DNA of 18,207 nt from the NCBI GenBank assembly GCA_000405685.1, contig ASPF01000030.1, positions 1-18,207 of the forward strand, written 5' to 3'. The number at the start of each line of letters is the position of its first letter. Positions within the stretch are counted from its first letter, which is position 1. Shown piece by piece: positions 8,085-15,246 of the stretch. A program made the position numbers and the translations under genes. This DNA comes from Candidatus Geocrenenecus sp. JGI 0000106-J15. GTDB taxonomy: Archaea > Thermoproteota > Nitrososphaeria_A > Caldarchaeales > Wolframiiraptoraceae. The notes beneath the pieces were generated by a model, which was not told the origin of the DNA, ran no database searches, and saw nothing but the letters and a program-made list of their open reading frames with translations.

Positions 8085-9191
8085 ATGTCTAAGAAGCAGG
8101 ATGGGGAGAAGACGTATAAAGCAGATGTAATAAAGAAGGAAGTACTAGAGAAACTTAAGAAGGTTGGAGCAAAAGTCTTTAGAGATCTCTCTAGAGGCGA
8201 GTTTCCCGAACTAAATATTCCTTCTAGAACAACTAAGAATATTATATACGATGAGAAGTTGAGACAGTATGTTCTAGCTGGTAAGATGAAGGAGAGAACA
8301 ACTAAGAATATACGTCATCTTAGACCTTTTGCTCAACTACTCTGGATAGCTTCCTTCGGCAAGATGTTGATTGAAGCATCTAAGACATCTACTCTAAGAG
8401 ATACATACTATGTAGCTATAGGTGAGGGAATAGACTTTGAAGACCAAGATGAGAGTGATGAAATGATATTGGAGCTAGAGAGCATCATAGACTCTCCTAG
8501 AGAAGACTTCCACATATTCCCTGAAGAACGTGCATCAATATATGGAGACCTAGTAATAGAATATACTGTGCCAGGATTCAGAGGTAGACGTGTAGACCTT
8601 TCATCACATCCAGATGGTTTTGCAATAGGTCCAGCTCTCACAACAGCTGAATTTGTAAAATGCGGTGCAAAAGTATTATTTGTAATAGAGAAAGGCGCAG
8701 TCTTTAGTAGATTTGTTGAGGAAGGCGCTGATAAAAGATATCAAGCATTGCTTCTACATACCGCTGGACAGTCACCACGTAATGCGAGAAAATTAATCAG
8801 ACGGATACATGAAGAATTAAATCTCCCAGTCTACGTATTTACAGATGCAGATCCATACGGAGTTCACATAGCTTCAGTCCTTATACATGGCTCTGCTCTA
8901 AGCGCTCATATAAAAGGAATAAATGTTCCAGATGCAGTATGGGCAGGTGTATGGGCTTCAGACATATCAAGATACAAGCTTCCATCAATGAAACTGAACG
9001 ACCAAGATATTAAGAGGCTCCAAGAACTAGAGCAGGATCCCAGATACCAGAATGACCCATGGAGAAGAGAGATAAAAGAATTCTGGAAGGTAAAGAGGAA
9101 AGCAGAACTTGAAGCATTCAGTAGATATGGATTAGATTTTATTGTTAAAGAATTTCTACCTGAGAGATTAGCGGAGCTACAGAAACGTTGA
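8085..9191 (+). CDS. top6A: DNA topoisomerase VI subunit A (Spo11-like)
   Basis: This is the DNA-cleaving subunit of the type IIB topoisomerase, which makes transient double-strand breaks to relax and decatenate DNA; it normally needs the ATPase subunit Top6B. The 368-residue length is normal for the family. The winged-helix 5Y-CAP domain carries TSTLRDTYYVA with the catalytic tyrosine in the pair Tyr108-Tyr109. The Toprim domain has Glu202 (VIEKGA) and the metal-binding Asp254-x-Asp256 (FTDADPYG). The ATG follows a strong ribosome-binding site (gggagg, 8073-8078), and a TATA-like ttaaataat lies at 8054-8062. It is the first gene of an overlapping operon with a phosphoesterase and a SWIM protein. 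Top6B is often adjacent in archaea but is not in this window. Confidence 0.95.
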   Translation: MSKKQDGEKTYKADVIKKEVLEKLKKVGAKVFRDLSRGEFPELNIPSRTTKNIIYDEKLRQYVLAGKMKERTTKNIRHLRPFAQLLWIASFGKMLIEASKTSTLRDTYYVAIGEGIDFEDQDESDEMILELESIIDSPREDFHIFPEERASIYGDLVIEYTVPGFRGRRVDLSSHPDGFAIGPALTTAEFVKCGAKVLFVIEKGAVFSRFVEEGADKRYQALLLHTAGQSPRNARKLIRRIHEELNLPVYVFTDADPYGVHIASVLIHGSALSAHIKGINVPDAVWAGVWASDISRYKLPSMKLNDQDIKRLQELEQDPRYQNDPWRREIKEFWKVKRKAELEAFSRYGLDFIVKEFLPERLAELQKR

Positions 9192-9991
9192 AGCTCTTAG
9201 AAAACTGGCCAGCTATACTCATCGAGAAACCTAAGCCTGCTATAATAATCTCAGATATACATTTCGGATTTGAAGCAGAACTTGGAGATAAAGGAATAAG
9301 AATTCCATCCCAGACTTGGAAGATTACAGAGATGCTGATAAAGCTGATCGAGGAGCAAAATCCTCGAGAAATCATTATATTGGGTGACTTAAAACATAAG
9401 ATCCCTCTTTCTTCATCAATAGAATGGGAGGAGATGCCTCGAGCAATCCAGAAGATAAGAGAGATTGGCGTTGATGTAACACTAGTCCCTGGAAATCATG
9501 ATGGAGGTATAAAGAAGATCTTGGGGAACGCTGTAAAGTATGCTCCAAGCAGTGGTTTCTTAATTGAAGGAGAGAGAAGATTCTTTATGTATCATGGCCA
9601 TAGATGGCCTAATGTAGATATAGTTAAGAGCGATCTAGTTTTTATGGGTCATCTCCACCCGATGGTAAATCTTAAAACAGATGTAGGAAGTATAGTTAAA
9701 AAACCCGTGTGGATGCTGATAGAAGGAGATAAGAAAAACCTGATCAAAACATTCAAAGAGAGATACAGTGTAAGATTAAAAGGTCATGGAAGAATCAATT
9801 TAATAATTCTACCTGCCTTCAACCCTATGCTTACAGGGATATCCATCAACAGCATGAAGCCAGAAGATAGACTGTGGCCTCTTATAAGAACAAATAGTTT
9901 CTCAATTACACAAGCTGAAATAATCCTATTGAGTGGACAAAACCTTGGAAGGCTAAGGGAGATAGAGAAGATAACAGAGGATACATTATGA
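9188..9991 (+). CDS. Calcineurin-like metallophosphoesterase
   Basis: This 267-residue two-metal phosphoesterase shows all the expected motifs in order: Asp23-x-His25 (SDIHFG), Gly66-Asp67 (LGDLKH), GNHD (102-105), HGH (136-138) and GHLHP (154-158). The intact metal ligands imply an active phosphodiesterase, nuclease or phosphatase; the substrate cannot be told from sequence. Archaeal relatives are often annotated as DNA-repair-associated phosphoesterases. The start is TTG at 9188, overlapping the top6A stop, and the stop overlaps the ATG of the next gene (ATGA). The overlaps tie it translationally to top6A and the SWIM gene and suggest a DNA-linked role. No signal peptide is visible. Confidence 0.85.
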   Translation: MKLLENWPAILIEKPKPAIIISDIHFGFEAELGDKGIRIPSQTWKITEMLIKLIEEQNPREIIILGDLKHKIPLSSSIEWEEMPRAIQKIREIGVDVTLVPGNHDGGIKKILGNAVKYAPSSGFLIEGERRFFMYHGHRWPNVDIVKSDLVFMGHLHPMVNLKTDVGSIVKKPVWMLIEGDKKNLIKTFKERYSVRLKGHGRINLIILPAFNPMLTGISINSMKPEDRLWPLIRTNSFSITQAEIILLSGQNLGRLREIEKITEDTL

Positions 9992-10311
9992 CTCGAGAGG
10001 AATTAGACTCTAAAGCTTTAGAAGCGATTAGAGAGAGCCGGGTCAAATTATATATTTTCAAGCCAAGCGGAAGAAGAATCTGGATAGTAGTTGGCAGACA
10101 TGGACGCTACCTAGTCTTACCAAGAGCAGAATACTGTACATGTAATGACTTCTTCTTTAGAGTAATGAGTGGAGAGAAACCATCATGCTATCATCTACTA
10201 GCTGTTAAGAAAGCAGTCGAAGAAGAATCATATAGTATCATAGAAAGAGAAGATACAGCATACATGAAGATACTTGAAGATCTACTCAAAGGAGAAGATA
10301 GAATAAGATGA
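9988..10311 (+). CDS. SWIM zinc-finger protein
   Basis: This 107-residue protein carries a SWIM zinc finger with the C-x-C-x(n)-C-x-H pattern: Cys50, Cys52, Cys67 and His69 (YCTCNDFFFRVMSGEKPSCYHL region). A short beta-rich segment (IWIVVGRHGRYLVLPRAEY) precedes the finger and charged helices follow it. SWIM domains bind DNA or protein; in eukaryotes they occur in recombination factors such as Sws1. The ATG overlaps the phosphoesterase stop by 4 bp (ATGA), so it is the third gene of the top6A operon. A role helping topoisomerase VI or recombination is inferred only from this context. Confidence 0.82.
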   Translation: MTREELDSKALEAIRESRVKLYIFKPSGRRIWIVVGRHGRYLVLPRAEYCTCNDFFFRVMSGEKPSCYHLLAVKKAVEEESYSIIEREDTAYMKILEDLLKGEDRIR

Positions 10312-10459
10312 TAATAGAAATTTCAAAAGCAGCTTAGAGAATCAGCAGAAGAAAACATAGTAGAGAATACGTTAAATCTTTCATAAAATAGCTCCTATAA
10401 CAGTTCTAGAAATGATATAGAAAGGAAACTGCCTAAACCAGCATCCTAGAAAGAGAAAG

Positions 10460-10470
10460 TTTTTATAAAA
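10460..10470 (+). promoter_or_regulatory. TATA box of the 16S rRNA transcription unit
   Basis: The sequence tttttataaaa is preceded by a purine-rich BRE-like gaaag and lies about 200 nt upstream of mature 16S. Transcription would start near 10490. The interval 10312-10459 after the SWIM gene holds no recognisable gene. Confidence 0.65.
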
Positions 10471-10489
10471 CCAAAAGAATAATAGATAT

Positions 10490-10670
10490 GGCAAAAGACC
10501 ACGGCGCGACGGCGGTGCCACCCAAGAAGAAAAAGGGAGAGAGCCTCCTGGAGATGAATGGGTGGTCTCCTCTCGTGGTCACAAAATGGAGACCTGAGAA
10601 CACAAGAATACTCAGGTCCAACGCAGGACCCCACAAAACACTTCTAGAGAAGCCTACTCTCCAGGCATAG
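10490..10670 (+). ncRNA. Pre-16S leader with hairpins and the 5' half of the processing stem
   Basis: This is the GC-rich transcribed leader. Two hairpins are visible: ggtctcc (10564-10570) with ggagacc (10588-10594), and cctgag (10593-10598) with ctcagg (10611-10616). They overlap slightly and may be alternatives. The segments acgcaggaccc (10621-10631), cttctagagaag (10641-10652) and ccaggc (10661-10666) are exact complements of three trailer segments after 16S. A 60-codon open frame starting at 10488 lies here but is judged accidental. Confidence 0.7.
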
Positions 10671-11008
10671 ACTCCGGTTGATCCTGCCGGACCCCACTGC
10701 TATCGAGGTGAGGCTAAGCCATGCAAGTCGAAGGTCCCCAGCTTCCGGGGGCCTGGCAGACGGCTCAGTAACACGTAGCCAACCTACCCTAGGGAGGTGG
10801 ACAACTCCGGGAAACTGGGGTTAAACCACCATAGGAGGCGGGATCTGGAAGGACCTGCCTCTGAAAGTAGTGTATAGGGATGCCTACACACTAGCCCTAG
10901 GATGGGGCTGCGGCCCATCATGGTTGTTGGTGGGGTAACGGCCCACCAAGCCTATAACGGGTACGGGCCCTGAGAGGGGGAGCCCGGAGATGGACTCTGA
11001 GACAAGAG

Positions 11009-11040
<32 letters not shown>

Positions 11041-11402
11041 ACTCCCCAATGCCCGAAAGGGTGAGGGGGTCACCTCGAGTGCCACCCTCGTGGTGGCTTT
11101 TGCGGGGTCTAAAAAGCCCCGCGAATAAGGGGAGGGCAAGACGGGTGTCAGCCGCCGCGGTAATACCCGCTCCCCGAGTGGTGGGGACTATTACTGGGCT
11201 TAAAGCACCCGTAGCCGGCCGGATGTGTCTCCCGTTAAATCCACGGGCCTAACCTGTGGGCTGCGGGAGATACTGTCCGGCTTGGGGGTGGGAGAGGGCG
11301 GCGGTATTCCCAGGGTAGGGGTAAAATCCACTGATCCTGGGAGGACCACCGGTGGCGAAGGCGGCCGCCCAGAACACGCCCGACGGTGAGGGGTGAAAGC
11401 TG

Positions 11403-11436
<34 letters not shown>

Positions 11437-11537
11437 CAGCTGTAAACGATGCGGGCTAGGTGTCAGGTGGGCTACGGGCTCACCTGGTGCCGAAGGGAAA
11501 CCATTAAGCCCGCCGCCTGGGGAGTACGGCCGCAAGG

Positions 11538-11581
<44 letters not shown>

Positions 11582-11606
11582 CGTTGCGGCTTAATTGGAG
11601 TCAACG

Positions 11607-12219
11607 CCGGAAAGAGAGGCCAGCCAGTGAAATATCTATAATTCACATTTAAAGTAATTATTACTGTAATTGTTACTGGTGGTGAGTGGGAGCATACGAG
11701 GAGTGTCTGAAAAATAAGGAGCTCGCAGTCAAGATGAGTTCGAGTTCGGGCTCATAGGCGATGATAAACCAACCTTGGTGCAGTCAAGAAGAAATATTAA
11801 GCAGATTGAGGTAATCTTCAATATATGCCGAGAACGTGGATGGACAACTTCGGAGAATCTCTTATTCAAGAGAGGAAATCCATACTTCAGAATAAGCGTG
11901 CAGGGATTCCGTGAAATCTACAATATTGCCGGACCATTTGCTCACCTAGAAAAGAATCAATAGGCTCAGCTATTACTTGAGCGTGCTGGCAAAGTAGGCG
12001 GCTGTAAGGGCAATGAACAACTAACTGAAAAGTAAGTGCTTGAAATTCTTAAAAGAGATCCTAACAGGAAGTGGAAAATTGAGGAATTATGTCTTGAGTT
12101 AAGATTGCTCCCAAGTACTATAAGATCTGCTTTACGTATCTGTGAGAAATCCCATCTCGTGAGAAAAATTAGAAATGGAAAATCAGTCTTTTATGCTCTT
12201 GTTGCTGGCTAGGTCCCTC
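11607..12219 (+). mobile_element. Intron/intervening sequence in 16S rRNA (helix-31 loop, E. coli ~966-973)
   Basis: The conserved run acgttgcggcttaattggag...caacgccgg breaks off near 11610 and resumes as gaccttaccgggggcgacgg near 12225. The inserted 613 nt are AT-rich and foreign to 16S. The five bases ccgga occur at both edges (11607-11611 and 12220-12224). The junction can therefore slide, and even 11614/12227 gives an acceptable mature sequence. Just inside, 11614-11627 (gagaggccagccag) pairs with 12205-12219 (ctggctaggtccctc) with one mismatch and one bulge, making a strong terminal helix. This fits an archaeal rRNA intron excised by the tRNA-splicing endonuclease. However, I could not draw a canonical bulge-helix-bulge at the junction. 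Confidence 0.85.
11718..12212 (+). pseudogene. Decayed LAGLIDADG-type homing endonuclease with C-terminal winged helix
   Basis: One frame across the intron reads as a single protein broken by in-frame stops: taa 11715-11717, tag 11961-11963, taa 12033-12035, and the final tag 12210-12212. EFGLIGDDKP (encoded about 11742-11773) resembles a worn LAGLIDADG motif. Next comes RISVQGFREIYNIAGPF, of the type found in archaeal intron endonucleases, then ERAGKVGGCKGNEQLTEK. The end is a winged-helix/HTH domain (KWKIEELCLEL, then LPSTIRSALRICEKSHLVRK). No frameshift is seen after 11718, so decay by nonsense mutation looks fairly recent. The N-terminal part is missing or shifted. TTG at 11775 could start a truncated 62-residue product. 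The family assignment is from motif resemblance only. Confidence 0.65.
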
Positions 12220-12788
12220 CCGGAGACCTTACCGGGGGCGACGGCAGGATGATGGACAGGTTGAAGGTCTTTCCGGACGAGCCGAGAGGAGGTGCATGGC
12301 CGTCGCCGGTGCGTGCCGTGAGGTGTCCTGTTAATTCAGGCAACGGACGAGACCCGCGCTCCTAGTTGCCATCGGGCCGAAAGGCGCTGGGCACTCTAGG
12401 AGGACTGCCCCCGAAAGGGGGAGGAAGGAGCGGGCTACGGCAGGTCAGTATGCCCCGAATCCCCCGGGCCGCACGCGACGTTCAATGGCGGGGACAGAGG
12501 GTTGCCACCCCGAAAGGGGGAGCTAATCCCTAAACCCCGCCGTGGTTGGGATCGAGGGTTGCAACTCGCCCTCGTGAACCAGGAATCCCTAGTAACCGCG
12601 TGTTAAAACCGCGCGGTGAATACGTCCCCGCTCCTTGCACACACTGCCCGTCGCTCCACCCGAGTTGGGTCTGGGCGAGGCTGAGTCATGTTGGCTGAGT
12701 CGAGCCTGGGCCTGGCGAGGGGGGAGAAGTCGTAACAAGGTGGCCGCACGGGAACGTGCGGCCGGATCACCTCCTACCGTTAATTCCT

Positions 12789-12827
12789 GCCTGGACTTCT
12801 CTAGAAGGGTGTGATAGGGTCCTGCGT
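12789..12827 (+). ncRNA. Pre-16S trailer, 3' half of the processing stem
   Basis: The segments gcctgg (12789-12794), cttctctagaag (12796-12807) and gggtcctgcgt (12817-12827) are perfect reverse complements of the leader segments at 10661-10666, 10641-10652 and 10621-10631. Together they form a long interrupted helix that brings the two ends of 16S together for cleavage, as in other archaeal pre-rRNAs. Confidence 0.8.
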
Positions 12828-12833
12828 CATATC

Positions 12834-12856
12834 CTGTTTTTGAGATTTGTTTTTCT
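12834..12856 (+). terminator. T-rich end of the 16S transcription unit
   Basis: Two T5 tracts (12837-12841 and 12850-12854) follow the processing stem, with a weak gaga/tctc pairing around the second. This is typical of archaeal intrinsic termination. The convergent methyltransferase gene ends at 12888. Confidence 0.5.
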
Positions 12857-12887
12857 CAGTGTAGGTATTTCTTTGCTTGTCTTCTTG

Positions 12888-14033
12888 TTATTTCTCTGAA
12901 GATATTATCGTTGCTCTTAATCTTCCATACATCGTCTCTCTTGATGAAGTTATCCTATAGTTTTTCTCTTTTAGTATGCTGGTGAAAATCTTCGGCTTAG
13001 AGACGATAATTGTAAGCTTAGAGTTTGGAGAAGCTTTCCCAATACTCTCAACGAATCTTCTATAGAATTCTACTATGTCTCTTACATTCATTCTTACACC
13101 ATATGGAGGATTGGTAACAATATGGGTTGGCTCCCAAGTTAGCCACCTATCTATATGGAGGCAGTCTCTAATCATTAATTCTACAGTATCAGCTACACCT
13201 GCAGCCTCTATGTTTCTTTTAGCGCCTTCAATACTCTTAGGAGAGATATCGCTTCCAACAATATCTGTAACGGCTTCCAGGTTAATACATTCCTTAGTTT
13301 TCTTCTTTAATTCTTTAAGCATGTTTATGTCAACGAATTTCAGCTTCTCTAATCTTATCTCCTTTCTCATTAATCCTGGAGGAATATTCTTTAATTTTAT
13401 AGCAGCTTCGATAGGTATAGTTCCACTTCCACACATTGGGTCTAACAGGCTCTCATTTCTTCTCCATCCAGATATCTTAATCATTGCTGAAGCAATAGTA
13501 GGCTGTAACCCAGCTCTATGAGTATATACTCTATAGTACCTCCTGTGGAGAGATTCTCCAGTAGTATCAAGTCCTAGAAGAATCTCTGAGTTTCTAAGTA
13601 GACAGAAAAATTCTACTTCAGGATTGTCTAGGTCAACTTTAAGCTTAATGTTTGTAGATGTTCTGAAGTTCTCAATGATTGCTCTACCTATTGATCCTGC
13701 AGCATCTATGCTTGTGAAAGGTAGTCTTTTATCATGTCTCTCAGCTTTCACAGCAAATGTCTGACATGGATCTATAATCCAGGTATAATCCAGCCTTCTT
13801 GCAATACTGCATAGATCTTCTAAGGTTTCAACCTTCTCTCTAGCTAAGAGTAGATAAACTCGATTAATCATAGTAGATGAATAGTTTATTAATGCTGCAT
13901 GCTCAACCGTACCTTTAAAGAAGATTTTTCCAACATCTGGATATACGGGGATCCCAGCTATCTCTTCAACTTCTTTTGCTGCTAGATCCTCTAGACCAGT
14001 TACTGTAGTAGCAAACCATTCGAAGTACGGCAT
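12888..14033 (-). CDS. trm14: THUMP-domain tRNA (guanine-N2) methyltransferase, Trm14-like
   Basis: This 381-residue SAM-dependent methyltransferase has an N-terminal THUMP RNA-binding region (about 1-165) and a Rossmann-fold catalytic domain. Motif I is DPMCGSGT (198-205), an acidic Asp262 follows in the GSDISPKSIEGAKRNIE segment, and motif IV is NPPY (308-311, in VTNPPYGVR). This NPPY plus THUMP layout is shared by archaeal Trm14 (N2-methylguanosine at tRNA position 6), bacterial RlmL-type enzymes and Trm11/TrmG10. DPMCGSGT and the length favour Trm14, with moderate certainty about the target base. A TATA-like element (atattaaag on +, 14062-14070) lies about 33 nt before the ATG, without a ribosome-binding site. 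It converges on the 16S gene. Confidence 0.82.
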   Translation of the reverse strand: MPYFEWFATTVTGLEDLAAKEVEEIAGIPVYPDVGKIFFKGTVEHAALINYSSTMINRVYLLLAREKVETLEDLCSIARRLDYTWIIDPCQTFAVKAERHDKRLPFTSIDAAGSIGRAIIENFRTSTNIKLKVDLDNPEVEFFCLLRNSEILLGLDTTGESLHRRYYRVYTHRAGLQPTIASAMIKISGWRRNESLLDPMCGSGTIPIEAAIKLKNIPPGLMRKEIRLEKLKFVDINMLKELKKKTKECINLEAVTDIVGSDISPKSIEGAKRNIEAAGVADTVELMIRDCLHIDRWLTWEPTHIVTNPPYGVRMNVRDIVEFYRRFVESIGKASPNSKLTIIVSKPKIFTSILKEKNYRITSSRETMYGRLRATIISSEK

Positions 14034-14124
14034 CCAGCTCTAATAATCCATCTCATAATACATATTAAAGAAAGTTTCTCAGAGACCTTAAATGCTTAGC
14101 AATTACTTATTCAACTATCAAGTA

Positions 14125-14340
14125 TCAATAAGTATTTATAGGTTGTCGTGAAAAAGCTAATAGATTCTCTCTAATCTCAACTCTTTTTGATAGGTCTCAT
14201 ATTAGGTCTGCTTTGAGAGTTATAGTATCTCCAGTGACACAGTGAACACATCTATGCATACATCATGTTACATGATTCCATTTACTAGTTATTTCAGGAA
14301 ACTTTTCTAGAGCTTGCTGAAGCTTTGCATCTTTATTGTT
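14125..14340 (-). pseudogene. Decayed protein fragment with a radical-SAM-like CxxxCxxC motif
   Basis: The 329-bp gap between trm14 and nuoK has one frame that reads like protein: DAKLQQALEKFPEITSKWNHVT, a TGA at 14263-14265, then CMHRCVHCVTGDTITLKADLI, a second TGA, DLSKRVEIRENLLAFSRQ, and a final TGA at 14125-14127. W-x-H-V-T followed by C-x3-C-x2-C resembles the iron-sulfur signature of radical SAM enzymes. CVTGDTITL could alternatively recall an intein N-terminus. Both internal stops are TGA, which could arise from CGA by a single C-to-T change. I treat it as a gene remnant with low certainty. Nothing else recognisable lies in 14034-14362, apart from a promoter-like site for trm14 and a T-rich run on + (14346-14364). 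Confidence 0.3.
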
Positions 14341-14362
14341 ATCATTGTTTTTTGTTTTTGTT

Positions 14363-14674
14363 TTATCTTCTTAATCTTCTAAGGATTGTTACGTCTAGTA
14401 CACCATATGTTCTATAGATTTGTACGGCGAGGAGGATTGCGACTGCTATTATTGCAGCTCCTACTCCTAGTGAGAGTATTACAAAGCTATGGGAGTAGGG
14501 GTCGATCCCGGTGGGTGTTATAGCGAATGCTATAAAGTTTAGGTGGGCTGCATTCACCATTAATTCTATAGCTATTATCTGTTTGATTATGCTTTTCTTC
14601 GTTGCAAGGCAGTATATCCCTATAGTGAATATTAATCCTGCAATTATTGGGTAGTAGTATATTGGTAGAGCCAT
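14363..14674 (-). CDS. nuoK: NADH dehydrogenase-like complex I subunit K
   Basis: This small three-helix membrane subunit belongs to the proton-pumping arm of complex I. It starts MALPIYYYPIIAGLIF. It contains the conserved IELMVNAAHLNFIAF segment with the membrane-buried Glu, and ends in a basic tail. I chose ATG at 14674 (103 aa) over an in-frame GTG at 14683, because the aaggag ribosome-binding site abuts the GTG but lies 8 nt from the ATG. The upstream stop (14676-14678) is then 1 nt away. It is the last gene of a three-gene NuoJ-NuoJ-NuoK cluster. No NuoL/M/N or peripheral-arm genes follow in this direction. Confidence 0.9.
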   Translation of the reverse strand: MALPIYYYPIIAGLIFTIGIYCLATKKSIIKQIIAIELMVNAAHLNFIAFAITPTGIDPYSHSFVILSLGVGAAIIAVAILLAVQIYRTYGVLDVTILRRLRR

Positions 14675-14675
14675 T

Positions 14676-14936
14676 TTAATCACTCCTTCTTAATAGTGCA
14701 ACGATTGAGAAAGCTAAAGCTACAGCAACCAAGACAAATGCTAGTAGGGCCATGTAGAGGTTTTCCCAGAGGTATTGACCGATAGCTCTACCGATTATAT
14801 TGAAGTCTAGTGGTTTTATTTCTTCAACTGTTTTCCTCCATCCTAAGTGTATAGGCGGGTTGCTTGATAGGGTGAGGAATAGTAATGTTGCGAAGAGTAT
14901 TGCTGTAAGTGATCCGAAGACTTGGTATCCTCTCAT
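14676..14936 (-). CDS. Complex I subunit J, C-terminal part (split NuoJ)
   Basis: This 86-residue protein has an N-terminal membrane helix (GSLTAILFATLLFLTLSS), a polar loop containing KPLDFNIIGRAIGQYLWENL, and a second helix (MALLAFVLVAVALAFSIVALL). The loop plus final helix corresponds to the C-terminal portion of NuoJ (F-x-x-IG-x-x-L near the last helix). The N-terminal part is encoded by the gene just upstream, whose stop overlaps this ATG (TAATG, 1-base overlap). A strong ggaggga-type ribosome-binding site precedes the start. Splitting NuoJ into two polypeptides is known in several archaeal complex I-like operons. Assignment rests on context and the loop motif. Confidence 0.75.
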   Translation of the reverse strand: MRGYQVFGSLTAILFATLLFLTLSSNPPIHLGWRKTVEEIKPLDFNIIGRAIGQYLWENLYMALLAFVLVAVALAFSIVALLRRSD

Positions 14937-15208
14937 TATTCCTCCCTCCTATTAGTCATCATTATGACAAGCATGAGTAGAGCGATTGCTCCACCTGCAT
15001 AGACTAGTAGGAGCATTATGCCTACGTGGAGAGCGTATAGTAAGATGAATATGAAGCTTAGAGAGATTATGAAGCCGAGGAGTCCAAATATTGCTCTAAT
15101 CAAATTCTCTGATTCAATAGCTATTACTGAGAAGACTATGAGAGAGATAAGTAGAGCTATTTCTAAAGTTTCTATGTTCATTATAGATTTATAGTCTTTT
15201 TCCACCAT
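14936..15208 (-). CDS. nuoJ: Complex I subunit J, N-terminal part (split NuoJ)
   Basis: This 90-residue membrane protein has three predicted helices and the NuoJ signature around HVGIMLLLVYAGGAIALLML, including the pi-bulge helix characteristic of chain 6. It ends in a charged tail (MTNRREE), after which the second half of NuoJ is encoded separately. The listed start gives MVEKDYKSIMNIETLE. Starting at the internal Met10 (15181) would give MNIETLEIALLISLI, more typical of NuoJ, and a TATA-like ttttatgg would then lie about 29 nt upstream. I cannot decide between them. The gene lies 38 bp after the GTPase gene on the same strand and heads the J-J-K cluster. Confidence 0.85.
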   Translation of the reverse strand: MVEKDYKSIMNIETLEIALLISLIVFSVIAIESENLIRAIFGLLGFIISLSFIFILLYALHVGIMLLLVYAGGAIALLMLVIMMTNRREE

Positions 15209-15246
15209 AAAAATATTGTCTTAATATAGCCGTAGGCATCCTATTG

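Noticed and set aside
10488..10670. 60-codon open frame in the 16S leader
   Set aside because: It coincides with the transcribed rRNA leader and processing stem, and its composition follows rRNA structure rather than protein coding.
13075..13521. 148-codon + strand open frame opposite trm14
   Set aside because: It is antisense to a clear methyltransferase domain and has no recognisable motif.
14221..14241. Intein N-terminus (CVTGDTITL) in the remnant
   Set aside because: No C-terminal intein blocks (HN+Cys) follow, and the sequence also fits the residues after a radical SAM cysteine motif.
14125..14340. Recoding of TGA (for example selenocysteine) in the radical-SAM-like fragment
   Set aside because: Three TGAs occur in a short, startless fragment with no insertion-element hairpin noted; decay is simpler.
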